Shown piece after piece: positions 43,863 to 51,270 of a stretch of DNA of 64,000 nucleotides (positions are counted from its first letter, which is position 1; each line of letters opens with the position of its first letter). The position numbers were made by a program, and so were the translations under genes. The DNA is taken from the NCBI GenBank assembly GCA_030055595.1, contig JASFYH010000001.1:149224-213223 (forward strand), in the 5' to 3' direction. The notes beneath the pieces were generated by a model that was not told the origin of the DNA, ran no database searches, and saw only the letters and a program-made list of their open reading frames with translations. The DNA is from Archaeoglobales archaeon (GTDB taxonomy: Archaea; Halobacteriota; Archaeoglobi; Archaeoglobales; Archaeoglobaceae).

Positions 43863-44597
43863 ATGTATCTTCACGAGAAAATAAAAGAAAGAGTAAAAAG
43901 AAAGAAGATCGCCATAGGGCTCTACAGGTTTGATCAGACAAGTGAAGAGCGTGTAATGAAAGCGGTCGAACTTGCAGATTTTGCGGACGTTATTGTAGTT
44001 GACAAAGGAGAAAATACTGAAAAGGAGCTATCTAAAATGGTTGAAAAGGGAGAAGTGCATGCGGTAGTTCGTGGAACCGCAAGAGCTTCGAAGCTTCTCG
44101 AAGTCCTCAGGAAAGGACATTCTCCGCTAAGGGTCGGGATTTTTGAGACCGCTAACAATGTTCTTTTTCTTCTCTCCCCTGTTGGTGTTGATGAAGGAAA
44201 AACGATCTCAGAGAAGCTTAAGCTAATAGAATATTCAAAGCAGTTAGCGGAATTGCTTGGAATTCCAAAAAACGTTGCAGTTCTAGCTGGCGGGAGATAT
44301 GGAGACATTGGAAGGTATGAAGTTGTTGATCACTCTCTTGCGGAAGCTGAGCTTATCGCAAAGCTTTCTGGTGGAGAAAATCTGGAGATAAGAATAGAAG
44401 ATGCGGTAAGCAAGGGGATCGTGATCGCTCCCGACGGGATCTCTGGAAATCTGATCTTCCGATCTCTATGCTATTTGGGTGGTGGAAAGGAATACGGAGC
44501 GGTTTACTTTGGCTTGCCATACAGAATTGTGGACACAAGCAGAAATCAAAGTGCGGAAGGTTTTGCAAGGGCAATTGCGGTTGCAACATTGCTATAG
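43863..44597 (+). CDS. Methanogenesis marker protein 4 (MtxX-related)
   Basis: A 244-residue protein of the phosphate acetyl/butyryltransferase-like fold. Key parts are KIAIGLYRFDQTSEERVMKAVELAD, VHAVVRGTARASKLLEVLR, LAGGRYGDIGRYEVVDHSLAEAE and VIAPDGISGNLIFRSLCYLGGG. It corresponds to marker 4, also called MtxX; reaction unknown. I start at the ATG at 43863, one base after the isf stop, and not at an earlier in-frame start inside isf. It overlaps the convergent MBL gene by 6 bases and closes the methane island on the right. Confidence 0.8.
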   Translation: MYLHEKIKERVKRKKIAIGLYRFDQTSEERVMKAVELADFADVIVVDKGENTEKELSKMVEKGEVHAVVRGTARASKLLEVLRKGHSPLRVGIFETANNVLFLLSPVGVDEGKTISEKLKLIEYSKQLAELLGIPKNVAVLAGGRYGDIGRYEVVDHSLAEAELIAKLSGGENLEIRIEDAVSKGIVIAPDGISGNLIFRSLCYLGGGKEYGAVYFGLPYRIVDTSRNQSAEGFARAIAVATLL

Positions 44598-45158
44598 GTA
44601 GATCGGCTGATCATGCCCGGGAATTATTATTTTTGCAATTTTTATGATCTTTTCCATGCTTTCCTTTGCTTTCTCTGCATTTGTGTGCAATCTCGGGATC
44701 ACTCTCTTCAGATAGTTGTCCTTCGTTGGGATCGCGTCTCCCGCCACCACGATGTTATCGAAGACAACTGAGATGTGCCCGTCAATGTGTCCGGGGGTTT
44801 CAATTATCTCGACTCTTTCAGAGATCTTCTTAGGACATGGCAGGTAATTTGCACCTGTTCTTAGGATCTCAAGCGGGTGTGCGTAGATCTTGGCATTGTA
44901 GAAGATCTCATTGCAACCGCAGTGATCAGGATGGAGGTGGGTGTTGATCACAAGATCGATCTCGGAAGGTTTTAAGCTAAGCTCTTGAAGGGCATCGATT
45001 ATTAATTCCTGATCTATTGGTAATCCCGTGTCCACAACTATTAGTGGCTCTAAGATCAGGCTGACTGACGAAGAAGCGTATAGAATTGCTCCACTTTCGT
45101 CAAAAACCACTTTTCCCGGTTTTAAGAGATAAAAGTCTTCTGCAACTTTAATACCCAT
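44592..45158 (-). CDS. MBL-fold metallohydrolase
   Basis: Metallo-beta-lactamase fold of 188 residues. The metal motif NTHLHPDHCGC is near residue 70, with ETPGHIDGHISV, VVAGDAIPTKD and IIPGHDQPI supplying the remaining His/Asp ligands. It resembles glyoxalase II/AHL-lactonase-type hydrolases; the substrate cannot be told from sequence. It stands alone between mmp4 and the 3-hydroxyacyl-CoA dehydrogenase. Confidence 0.85.
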   Translation of the reverse strand: MGIKVAEDFYLLKPGKVVFDESGAILYASSSVSLILEPLIVVDTGLPIDQELIIDALQELSLKPSEIDLVINTHLHPDHCGCNEIFYNAKIYAHPLEILRTGANYLPCPKKISERVEIIETPGHIDGHISVVFDNIVVAGDAIPTKDNYLKRVIPRLHTNAEKAKESMEKIIKIAKIIIPGHDQPIYL

Positions 45159-45209
45159 CTTAGCAACCTCTATAAAAATTTAAAAAAGCTTCCTTTACAA
45201 ATTAAAAAT

Positions 45210-46364
45210 TTATTTGAGGACTTTTGCTATATTTCCAGTCCTTAGCGAGTCCGCAGGCATGAAGATCTTCTTGTTGTAGGTCTTAGAAAGCTCCTCAAGT
45301 CTCTGAGCCACTTTCTTGACGTCAAGTTCTTTAAGGATCTCGAATGGACCCTTGGCTCTATTATAGCCGAGCTTCAACGCTGTATCGATGTCCTGCGGAG
45401 TTGCAACACCCATGTCGTATAGCTTAACCGCTTCGTTGATCTCTACAAGCACGAGGTCGAGTGGATCGATTTTTCCCGCCTTGCTAAGATCGATCTGCGG
45501 TCTTCCCTTGCTCCAGTCGTAGAATCCTTTGCCAGTCTTAGCACCAAGCTCTCCCTTCTTTACCTTCTCTTCGATGATCTTCGAGGGCGTAAAGTCGGGA
45601 CTGATCGTTTGGGAATAGTATTTCTGCCCGTTGTAGTGAACGTCGAGACCAACGTAGTCAAGAAGTTCAAAGGCTCCCATCGGATAGCCCGCCTTTCTTA
45701 GGGTTGCGTCGATCTCTTCTGGAGTTGCTACACCTTTCTCAAGCATTGCAAACAGCAAAACACTTCTTGGAGCGGTAACTCTGTTTGCTATAAATCCCGG
45801 CACGTCTTTTTCCACTCGAACAGGCACCTTTCCAATGCTCTTGACGAATTCGACGAGTGTTTTCATCGTCTCTTCACTCGTCTTCTCGCCCCTGATCACT
45901 TCTACAAGCTGCATCAGTATTGGAGGATTGAAGAAGTGCAGACCAGCAAACTTGTCTTCTCTTTTAGTTGCCTTTGCAAGCCCGGTTATGCTCATTGTGG
46001 AAGTGTTGCTTGTAAATATGCACTCTTGCTTTGCATATTTTTCGCATTCCTTAAAATTTTCCAATTTCAGATTAAAGATCTCTGGAATTGCCTCCACGAT
46101 GAGATCCGCATCTTCTATTGCAGTAGCCATATCAACTGTAGGAGTAATTCTGCCCATGATCGTTTCAACACTATCCTTAAGCTTTCCTTTAGTATGCAAT
46201 TTCTCCACACTGTCCCTGATCATTTTCATTCCTCTGTCAACGAATTCCTGCTTTATGTCTCTCATCGCGACATTATAGCCTGCAATTGCACACAATTCCA
46301 CGATTCCATGCCCCATCGTGCCTGCACCAAGAACCGCAACCTTTTTTATTTTATTCGTCGCCAT
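45210..46364 (-). CDS. 3-hydroxyacyl-CoA dehydrogenase
   Basis: Oxidises 3-hydroxyacyl-CoA to 3-ketoacyl-CoA with NAD+, the third step of beta-oxidation. The Rossmann motif VLGAGTMGHGIVELCAIAGY starts near residue 10. The catalytic His is in GLHFFNPPILMQLVEVI near residue 145, and FIANRVTAPR follows. The C-terminus (residues 300-384) carries a second 3HCDH_C-like repeat, giving 384 residues rather than about 285. There is no fused crotonase domain. It is divergent from a thiolase, with an enoyl-CoA hydratase 5 kb away. Confidence 0.94.
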   Translation of the reverse strand: MATNKIKKVAVLGAGTMGHGIVELCAIAGYNVAMRDIKQEFVDRGMKMIRDSVEKLHTKGKLKDSVETIMGRITPTVDMATAIEDADLIVEAIPEIFNLKLENFKECEKYAKQECIFTSNTSTMSITGLAKATKREDKFAGLHFFNPPILMQLVEVIRGEKTSEETMKTLVEFVKSIGKVPVRVEKDVPGFIANRVTAPRSVLLFAMLEKGVATPEEIDATLRKAGYPMGAFELLDYVGLDVHYNGQKYYSQTISPDFTPSKIIEEKVKKGELGAKTGKGFYDWSKGRPQIDLSKAGKIDPLDLVLVEINEAVKLYDMGVATPQDIDTALKLGYNRAKGPFEILKELDVKKVAQRLEELSKTYNKKIFMPADSLRTGNIAKVLK

Positions 46365-46506
46365 ACCAGATCACCGATAGAATTTTTCGTATCTATTGAA
46401 AAACTTTGCTATATTTAATCTGGATTCTAAATGATCCTGATTTCAAGCCTGATAACTTTTAGAAAAGTTTAATAATTGTCGGAAAAAAGATGAGCGAGGT
46501 GAAAAA
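46365..46506. promoter_or_regulatory. Divergent promoter of dehydrogenase and thiolase
   Basis: AT-rich spacer. TATA-like elements are visible in each direction: around 46408-46418 (tatatttaat region) and around 46466-46474 (gtttaataat). A gcgaggtg ribosome site precedes the thiolase. The shared spacer would allow joint control of the two beta-oxidation genes. No clear dyad is seen. Confidence 0.4.
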
Positions 46507-47706
46507 ATGAGGGACGTATATATAGTTGGTTATCTAAGAACAGCATTTTCAAGAAGTCGCCCGAAGGAACCTGCGAGAGACGTATTCTCTCAGTTAAGAG
46601 GGGACGAGCTGATGGCTACCGTTTTAGACAGACTTCCAAAGCAAGTAGGTGTGGAAAAGAAGTTGGTAGACCGAATTTTGATCGGCTGTGCTTTTCCAGT
46701 GTGGGAAAACTGGGGTTATGGTGGCAAGATGGCTTCTTTGCTGGCAAAGTATCCAGTTGAGACTTCTGCATCAATGGTAGACATGCAGTGTGCCTCTTCA
46801 CTTGCAACTACTATGTATGGCTACCTTGAGATTGCTAGCGGTATAAACGATGTAGTTATTGCGGGCGGATTTGAGCACATGACCCGCATTCCAATGGGTG
46901 CTGACAACCCATGGGTTTGCAGAAACGAGAAGCTTGTCAGCCCGGATTATAAGGAATATGAGATGGAGATCGGTTTTGTTATGGGCTACACTGCAGAAAA
47001 GCTTGCAATGGAGGCACAGCAGACGCATGGAATAACAAAAAAAGACATGGACGAGTGGAGTGTAAGAAGCCACCAGTATGCAGCCAAGGCTGTAAAAGAG
47101 GGCTACTTCAAAGGAGAAATAACTCCGATCGAGGCTCCTCAGGCGGATGGAAGCAAGAAGGTGATCGATGTAGATCAGTCCATAAGAGCGGACACAACCC
47201 TTGAGGCTGTTGAAAAGCTTCCGCCAGCCTTTAGACCAGGAGGTTTGATCACCGCAGGTAACTCCTCGCCATTAAATGCGGGAGCATCAGCATTAATGCT
47301 TGCAAGCAAAGAAAAAGTAAAGGAGCTCGGACTTGAGCCCTTAGCAAAGATCAAAACCGCAGCTCCTGCGGGTGTGCACCCCTCTGTGATGGGTAAAGGT
47401 CCAGTTCCTGCAAGCAGAAAAGCCTTGGAGAAGGCGGGGCTTAAAGTAAGCGACATTGGAGTCTGGGAGATCAACGAAGCTTTCGCAATCGTTCCGCTTT
47501 ATGCGATCAGGGAACTAAAGATCGAGCCTGAGAGAGTTAACATTAAAGGCGGAGCAATAGCAATCGGTCATCCGCTTGCAGCGAGCGGTGCAAGACTCAT
47601 AGGGACTTGTGCAAGAATAATGCGTGAGAAGGGCGCTGATTACGGACTTGCAACCGCTTGCGTTGGCGGAGGACAGGGATTGAGTGTTATTCTTGAAAAA
47701 GTCTAA
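46507..47706 (+). CDS. Thiolase (acetyl-CoA acetyltransferase family)
   Basis: A 399-residue thiolase. Nucleophile C95 in DMQCASSLATT, then GGFEHMTRIP, WEINEAFAIVPL, GHPLAASGAR and CVGGGQGLS with the second catalytic Cys. Normal length, unlike the longer thiolase at 6585-7859. It is probably the beta-oxidation thiolase paired with the divergent 3-hydroxyacyl-CoA dehydrogenase. A T-run (ttttttatttttc) directly follows the stop and may end transcription. Confidence 0.93.
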   Translation: MRDVYIVGYLRTAFSRSRPKEPARDVFSQLRGDELMATVLDRLPKQVGVEKKLVDRILIGCAFPVWENWGYGGKMASLLAKYPVETSASMVDMQCASSLATTMYGYLEIASGINDVVIAGGFEHMTRIPMGADNPWVCRNEKLVSPDYKEYEMEIGFVMGYTAEKLAMEAQQTHGITKKDMDEWSVRSHQYAAKAVKEGYFKGEITPIEAPQADGSKKVIDVDQSIRADTTLEAVEKLPPAFRPGGLITAGNSSPLNAGASALMLASKEKVKELGLEPLAKIKTAAPAGVHPSVMGKGPVPASRKALEKAGLKVSDIGVWEINEAFAIVPLYAIRELKIEPERVNIKGGAIAIGHPLAASGARLIGTCARIMREKGADYGLATACVGGGQGLSVILEKV

Positions 47707-47727
47707 ATTTTTTTATTTTTCGAAAAA

Positions 47728-47889
47728 TCAGTAGTTGTATACTTTTAAAGCTATCGGTTCCGCTTCTTTTCTCTTGAAAATCTCACAAACGTCATTCATC
47801 GTGGAGATTCCACTCTTTGCAGAACAGTAGCCTATTCCCTCAGGCAAGGAAAGATCTTTTAGCCAGTATACACACTCCTTGCATCTCAT
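47728..47889 (-). CDS. Small cysteine-rich protein, 53 residues
   Basis: An ATG at 47887-47889 with ggtgg in front opens a 53-residue frame ending at a TGA. It starts MRCKECVYWLKD and has four cysteines (C3, C6, C22, C35) in a pattern C-x2-C-x15-C-x12-C, plus GIGYCSAKSG and VCEIFKRKEA. The layout resembles short Fe-S or zinc proteins of anaerobes (for example the small-subunit type linked to glycyl radical enzymes), but I cannot name the family. It fills the gap between the thiolase and the YchF-type GTPase. Confidence 0.6.
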   Translation of the reverse strand: MRCKECVYWLKDLSLPEGIGYCSAKSGISTMNDVCEIFKRKEAEPIALKVYNY

Positions 47890-47978
47890 TTTTCCACCAA
47901 GTAATTATTGTTTTGAAAGTTAATAAATCTTTCGATTATTATAAAGTAAACCTATGATGACTTCTATGGTTATAATAA

Positions 47979-49142
47979 TCATGCACTCGAAACGATCTTG
48001 ACGACGTCGTTGTTATTCAATTCGTGGTCCTCAGCGATCCTCATCTTCTTTTTTGCGTCCATTCCATAGATAAAACCCCTTCCGATGTCTGTGTGGATCT
48101 TATATGCTAACTCTTTTGCGGTTGTTCCTTTTTTAACGAGAAACGCATCCGGTAAAACATTTCCCTTAGAGTCGGTAAATTTTCTTTCATCTTCAACGGG
48201 ATACACAACGATATACCCAAGAATGTCAAAGACGAGCTTATTTATTGTATCCTGCACACCCGTGCTTTTGAATACTCCCAAGTAGTCTCTTATTTTTTCT
48301 AAAGCTTTTTTCTGTTTTTCATTAAGCTCCTTCAGGATCTTAAAATCCGGATCGCCCGGTAGATACGTTATGTATCCCGCCTTTGAAGCGGTCCTGAGAG
48401 TGAGTTCGTAGCTTGCAGAGGTAGGAACAACCGAGTTGTTATATCTCTTAAGTTTTTCCAAAAGCTCTTTTGGAGCTTTATCCGCCTTGTTTGCTGAGAT
48501 CACCATCTTGAACCTTTTCTCTCTAAGTTCCTTAGCAATAACTTTCAATTCTTCGTCTCCCAATTTTTGAATGTCTTCATGTCCTTTAAATGCTTCTCTG
48601 ATCATAGATTCTTCAAATCCTAGACCTGAAAGTGGCTCTAATATGAACTTTGCGTAATCTTTACGCTCCGCTTTAGCTTTTCTTACTACTTTCTCCCAGT
48701 TTTTCTTTAGAATTCCAAAGATCCACATGTCGAGTTCATTCAGCAAGAACTTAATGTCCTCAACTGGATCCCTTTCGCCGAGCCCGATCTCGTTTCCGTT
48801 CTCGTCTGTTGAACCAGAAGCATCTACGACATGCACTATTGCCTCACTTTGTCTTAGGTCATCTAAAAACTCATTCCCCAGTCCTCTACCCTTATGGGCG
48901 TCTGGCACGAGTCCAGCGACATCTATAAGCTTAACTGGAATGAATCTCCACCCATTAATGCATTTTTCGCACTTAACTCCAAGCTCTTCGCATACGCACT
49001 TTACTCGGACGTATCCAATGCCTATGTTAGGTTTGATCGTTGTAAACGGGTAATTTGCGATTTCTGCATCCGCAAGCGTTGCAGATCTGAAAAAAGTCGA
49101 CTTACCCGCATTAGGCTTTCCGGCAATACCTATTTCGATCAT
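47979..49142 (-). CDS. YchF/OBG-type GTPase, archaeal form with TGS domain
   Basis: TRAFAC P-loop protein of 387 residues. G1 is GIAGKPNAGKSTFF near residue 5, G3 is IDVAGLVPDAHKGRGLGNEFL near residue 73, and G4 is ISANKADKAP near residue 218. The C-terminal TGS domain (PDAFLVKKGTTAKELAYKIHTDIGRGFIYGMDAKK) is typical. A CEELGVKCEKC cluster near residue 50 is usual in the archaeal branch. It is probably linked to ribosome or translation control. It overlaps the small gene upstream by 4 bases. Confidence 0.9.
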   Translation of the reverse strand: MIEIGIAGKPNAGKSTFFRSATLADAEIANYPFTTIKPNIGIGYVRVKCVCEELGVKCEKCINGWRFIPVKLIDVAGLVPDAHKGRGLGNEFLDDLRQSEAIVHVVDASGSTDENGNEIGLGERDPVEDIKFLLNELDMWIFGILKKNWEKVVRKAKAERKDYAKFILEPLSGLGFEESMIREAFKGHEDIQKLGDEELKVIAKELREKRFKMVISANKADKAPKELLEKLKRYNNSVVPTSASYELTLRTASKAGYITYLPGDPDFKILKELNEKQKKALEKIRDYLGVFKSTGVQDTINKLVFDILGYIVVYPVEDERKFTDSKGNVLPDAFLVKKGTTAKELAYKIHTDIGRGFIYGMDAKKKMRIAEDHELNNNDVVKIVSSA

Positions 49143-49408
49143 AAAAGACCTCTCTTCTCGTATTCTCCTCTTCTTCTTTTTCCTATCATGCTAATTAACA
49201 AAGAAGGATTGTTTTTTAAAAAAAGAACGTATTCCTTATTTATTTCACCCGCTCTCTCAAAAAATGAGAGGATTTCAATTGCCTCCTCGATCGTTTTGCA
49301 TACTTCAAGGTGGTCGATCACAGTGGGGACTACTTTATCTCCCACTTCCTGAAATAGATTCGGAAACATTTTCTTGAACTTCTCCTTGTCCCACTCCAAG
49401 TTTCTCAC
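49139..49408 (-). CDS. Small archaeal protein, possibly DUF2095
   Basis: An 89-residue helical protein (WDKEKFKKMFPNLFQEVG, then VCKTIEEAIEILSFFERAGEINKEY). It recalls the DUF2095 family of archaea; not certain. The GTG start at 49408 makes it overlap the bactofilin-like gene by 74 bases; an in-frame ATG at 49369 would reduce that to 35. Its end overlaps the GTPase start by 4 bases, supporting translation coupling with it. Confidence 0.5.
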   Translation of the reverse strand: MRNLEWDKEKFKKMFPNLFQEVGDKVVPTVIDHLEVCKTIEEAIEILSFFERAGEINKEYVLFLKNNPSLLISMIGKRRRGEYEKRGLL

Positions 49409-50207
49409 CGAGATCAGTCTTCAGCTCGATCGAGTCCTTGAGCCAAACACCATCTCTTGCAAGTATTCCCCCTTCTACTATACAACCTTTTTCCATATAA
49501 ACTCGATCCCCTCTCACATGCACTCCAACTTTGCTTGAATTTAGCAAGTAGATCACTTTACCTTCAACTGAACCGTGGATCTCACAGCGGTCCACGATCA
49601 CTTCCCGACCTTTTAAGCTTCCAAAAACCTCACTTCCACCGATGTAAATGTTCCGAGCTCTTATAGTTCCAAGTATTCTGCTATCGTAAATATCCGCATT
49701 CTTGGTTGTAAAGATCCGATCAACTCCAACAGAGCATTTTTCAGGTAGTATTAGAGAGGGTTCAAGCTCCACATCTTCTACGAGATTGAATACTTCCTCG
49801 ACCTTTCCCAATCTAAAGAGAAGCATTAGATACAAAAGCAAGAAGAAAACTACCGAAGCGGGATTCTGGATCGTTATCAGTCCTCTTGCCTCGAAGCCGT
49901 TTTTTATTCTTACATTTCTGCCGATCTCAAGATCTCCGTAGACTGTAAGTTTACCATCTATCCCAGCGAATTCGCCTATGTATGCGTCCCCTTTCGAGAC
50001 AAGATCTCCACCGATCGTGGAAAAGGAGTCTACTCGGATCTCGTCTCCTATGACATCTCCGCCTATAGAAACTCTCTCTCCAACGACTAATTTTTTTGCC
50101 AAAATTCCGTAATCGACTTTAGAATTCTGACCAATTAAAACGTCGCCATTTGCAACAATGCTTCTTTCTTCAAATTTAACCTTTCGAATTAGCATTTTCT
50201 CAAGCAT
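49335..50207 (-). CDS. Bactofilin-like polymer-forming protein with internal membrane segment
   Basis: About 290 residues of short repeating beta strands (GDVLIGQNSKVDYGI, GGDVIGDEIRVDSFSTIGGDL, GKLTVYGDLEIGRN), typical of a bactofilin-type right-handed beta-helix. Unusually, a hydrophobic helix (VVFFLLLYLMLLFRLG, about residue 120-135) interrupts the helix, followed by a second set of beta repeats (FTTKNADIYDSRILGTIRARNIYIGG). Related archaeal membrane proteins may be cell-surface or cytoskeletal organisers. Starts at 50207 or 50195 (ATG) are favoured over a TTG at 50252. Confidence 0.62.
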   Translation of the reverse strand: MLEKMLIRKVKFEERSIVANGDVLIGQNSKVDYGILAKKLVVGERVSIGGDVIGDEIRVDSFSTIGGDLVSKGDAYIGEFAGIDGKLTVYGDLEIGRNVRIKNGFEARGLITIQNPASVVFFLLLYLMLLFRLGKVEEVFNLVEDVELEPSLILPEKCSVGVDRIFTTKNADIYDSRILGTIRARNIYIGGSEVFGSLKGREVIVDRCEIHGSVEGKVIYLLNSSKVGVHVRGDRVYMEKGCIVEGGILARDGVWLKDSIELKTDLGEKLGVGQGEVQENVSESISGSGR

Positions 50208-50323
50208 TTGCTCATGGTTGTTCAAACTCTTTAAAAACTTTCTGTTTCTCAATTATTTAGATCTGTTTTAAGCTCCCTATGATACTCGAATGAGTTTTTC
50301 GAGCCTTCACAGGACGTTTTAGA

Positions 50324-50357
50324 AGAGAAGGTATAAGTTGTAAAAGAGAAGGTATAA
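50324..50357 (+). repeat. Tandem 13-bp direct repeat in a promoter
   Basis: AGAGAAGGTATAA occurs at 50324-50336 and 50345-50357, 21 bases apart (two helical turns), ending about 20 bases before the crotonase ATG at 50378. The second copy runs into the likely TATA box (ataaattta). This is the layout of an operator for a repressor or activator dimer pair. Confidence 0.55.
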
Positions 50358-50377
50358 ATTTAAAAATAAGTTTAAAT

Positions 50378-51163
50378 ATGGCTAAAGTCTTGTTTGAGAT
50401 CGACAAAGATCCGAGAATAGCTTGGATAAAACTAAATGAACCAAAGAATAATGTTTTGTCTTTTCAAATGCTCCGAGAACTCTGCAAGGCAATTTTAAAG
50501 GCAGAAAAAAGTGAGGTCTCCACTATGATCATATCAAGCACGGGCGAAAATTTTTCTGCGGGAGCGGATCTTAGAGAACTGAAAACTCTGTCGTTTGAAG
50601 AAGGTCTGAGATGGTTTGAAAAGTATATGGATGTCATAAGATTGCTTAGAACATCGAGCAAACCAACGATCGCTGCAGTTCGTGGAGCATGTGTTGCGGG
50701 AGGTAATGAATTGGCAATGGCATGCGATCTTGTTGTTGCTTCAAGAAATGCAAGGTTTGGTCAGCCAGAAGTTAGAGTAGGCTCAACAGCAATGGGTTTA
50801 GGAGTTCAGCTTTTACCTTTGCTTATAGGCGAAAAGAGAGCCCGAGAGTTATTACTCACTGGCAAAATTATAACTGCGGAGGAAGCTTTACAAATGGGAC
50901 TTATAAACAGGGTTGTAGACAACGAAAAACTTGAAGAGACCGCAAAAGAGCTTGTATTGGAAATGATCGAGAATTGCAGTCCACAGGCTTTCAGGGTAAT
51001 AAAGTCAGGGCTTAATTTCTGGACAGATCTTACAATGCTCTGGGGACAGGTTGCCAGAGACTTGACTTCTCTTATCTGGGTCTCCAGTGAGTTCAAGGAG
51101 AGATGTGAGGAATTTCTACAGAAGAAGGAGCTAACGAAAATGAAGTTTAAGGGCATTAGATAG
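50378..51163 (+). CDS. Enoyl-CoA hydratase/isomerase family protein (crotonase)
   Basis: Crotonase fold, 261 residues. The oxyanion-hole motif FSAGADL is at residues 59-65 and both hydratase glutamates are present: E111 in AGGNELAM and E131 in FGQPEV. The usual PGxGGTQRLP loop is replaced by STAMGLGVQLLP. The start (LNEPKNNVLSFQMLRELCKAI) is also reminiscent of dienoyl-CoA hydratases of aromatic-ring breakdown, so a plain 2-enoyl-CoA hydratase is likely but not certain. It has its own promoter with a direct repeat. Confidence 0.88.
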   Translation: MAKVLFEIDKDPRIAWIKLNEPKNNVLSFQMLRELCKAILKAEKSEVSTMIISSTGENFSAGADLRELKTLSFEEGLRWFEKYMDVIRLLRTSSKPTIAAVRGACVAGGNELAMACDLVVASRNARFGQPEVRVGSTAMGLGVQLLPLLIGEKRARELLLTGKIITAEEALQMGLINRVVDNEKLEETAKELVLEMIENCSPQAFRVIKSGLNFWTDLTMLWGQVARDLTSLIWVSSEFKERCEEFLQKKELTKMKFKGIR

Positions 51164-51270
51164 AATTTTCATAGTTATTTTCAGGAGATATGGATCTGCA
51201 AATGCCATGGAGTTATTACCGCCCTGAAAAAAGCTATAAGTGAATTAAATATAATTTTTTAAACTCGTTT

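Noticed and set aside
51164..51270. Gene or RNA in the spacer between crotonase and the methyltransferase
   Set aside because: About 107 bases of AT-rich convergent spacer with no frame or stem worth calling.
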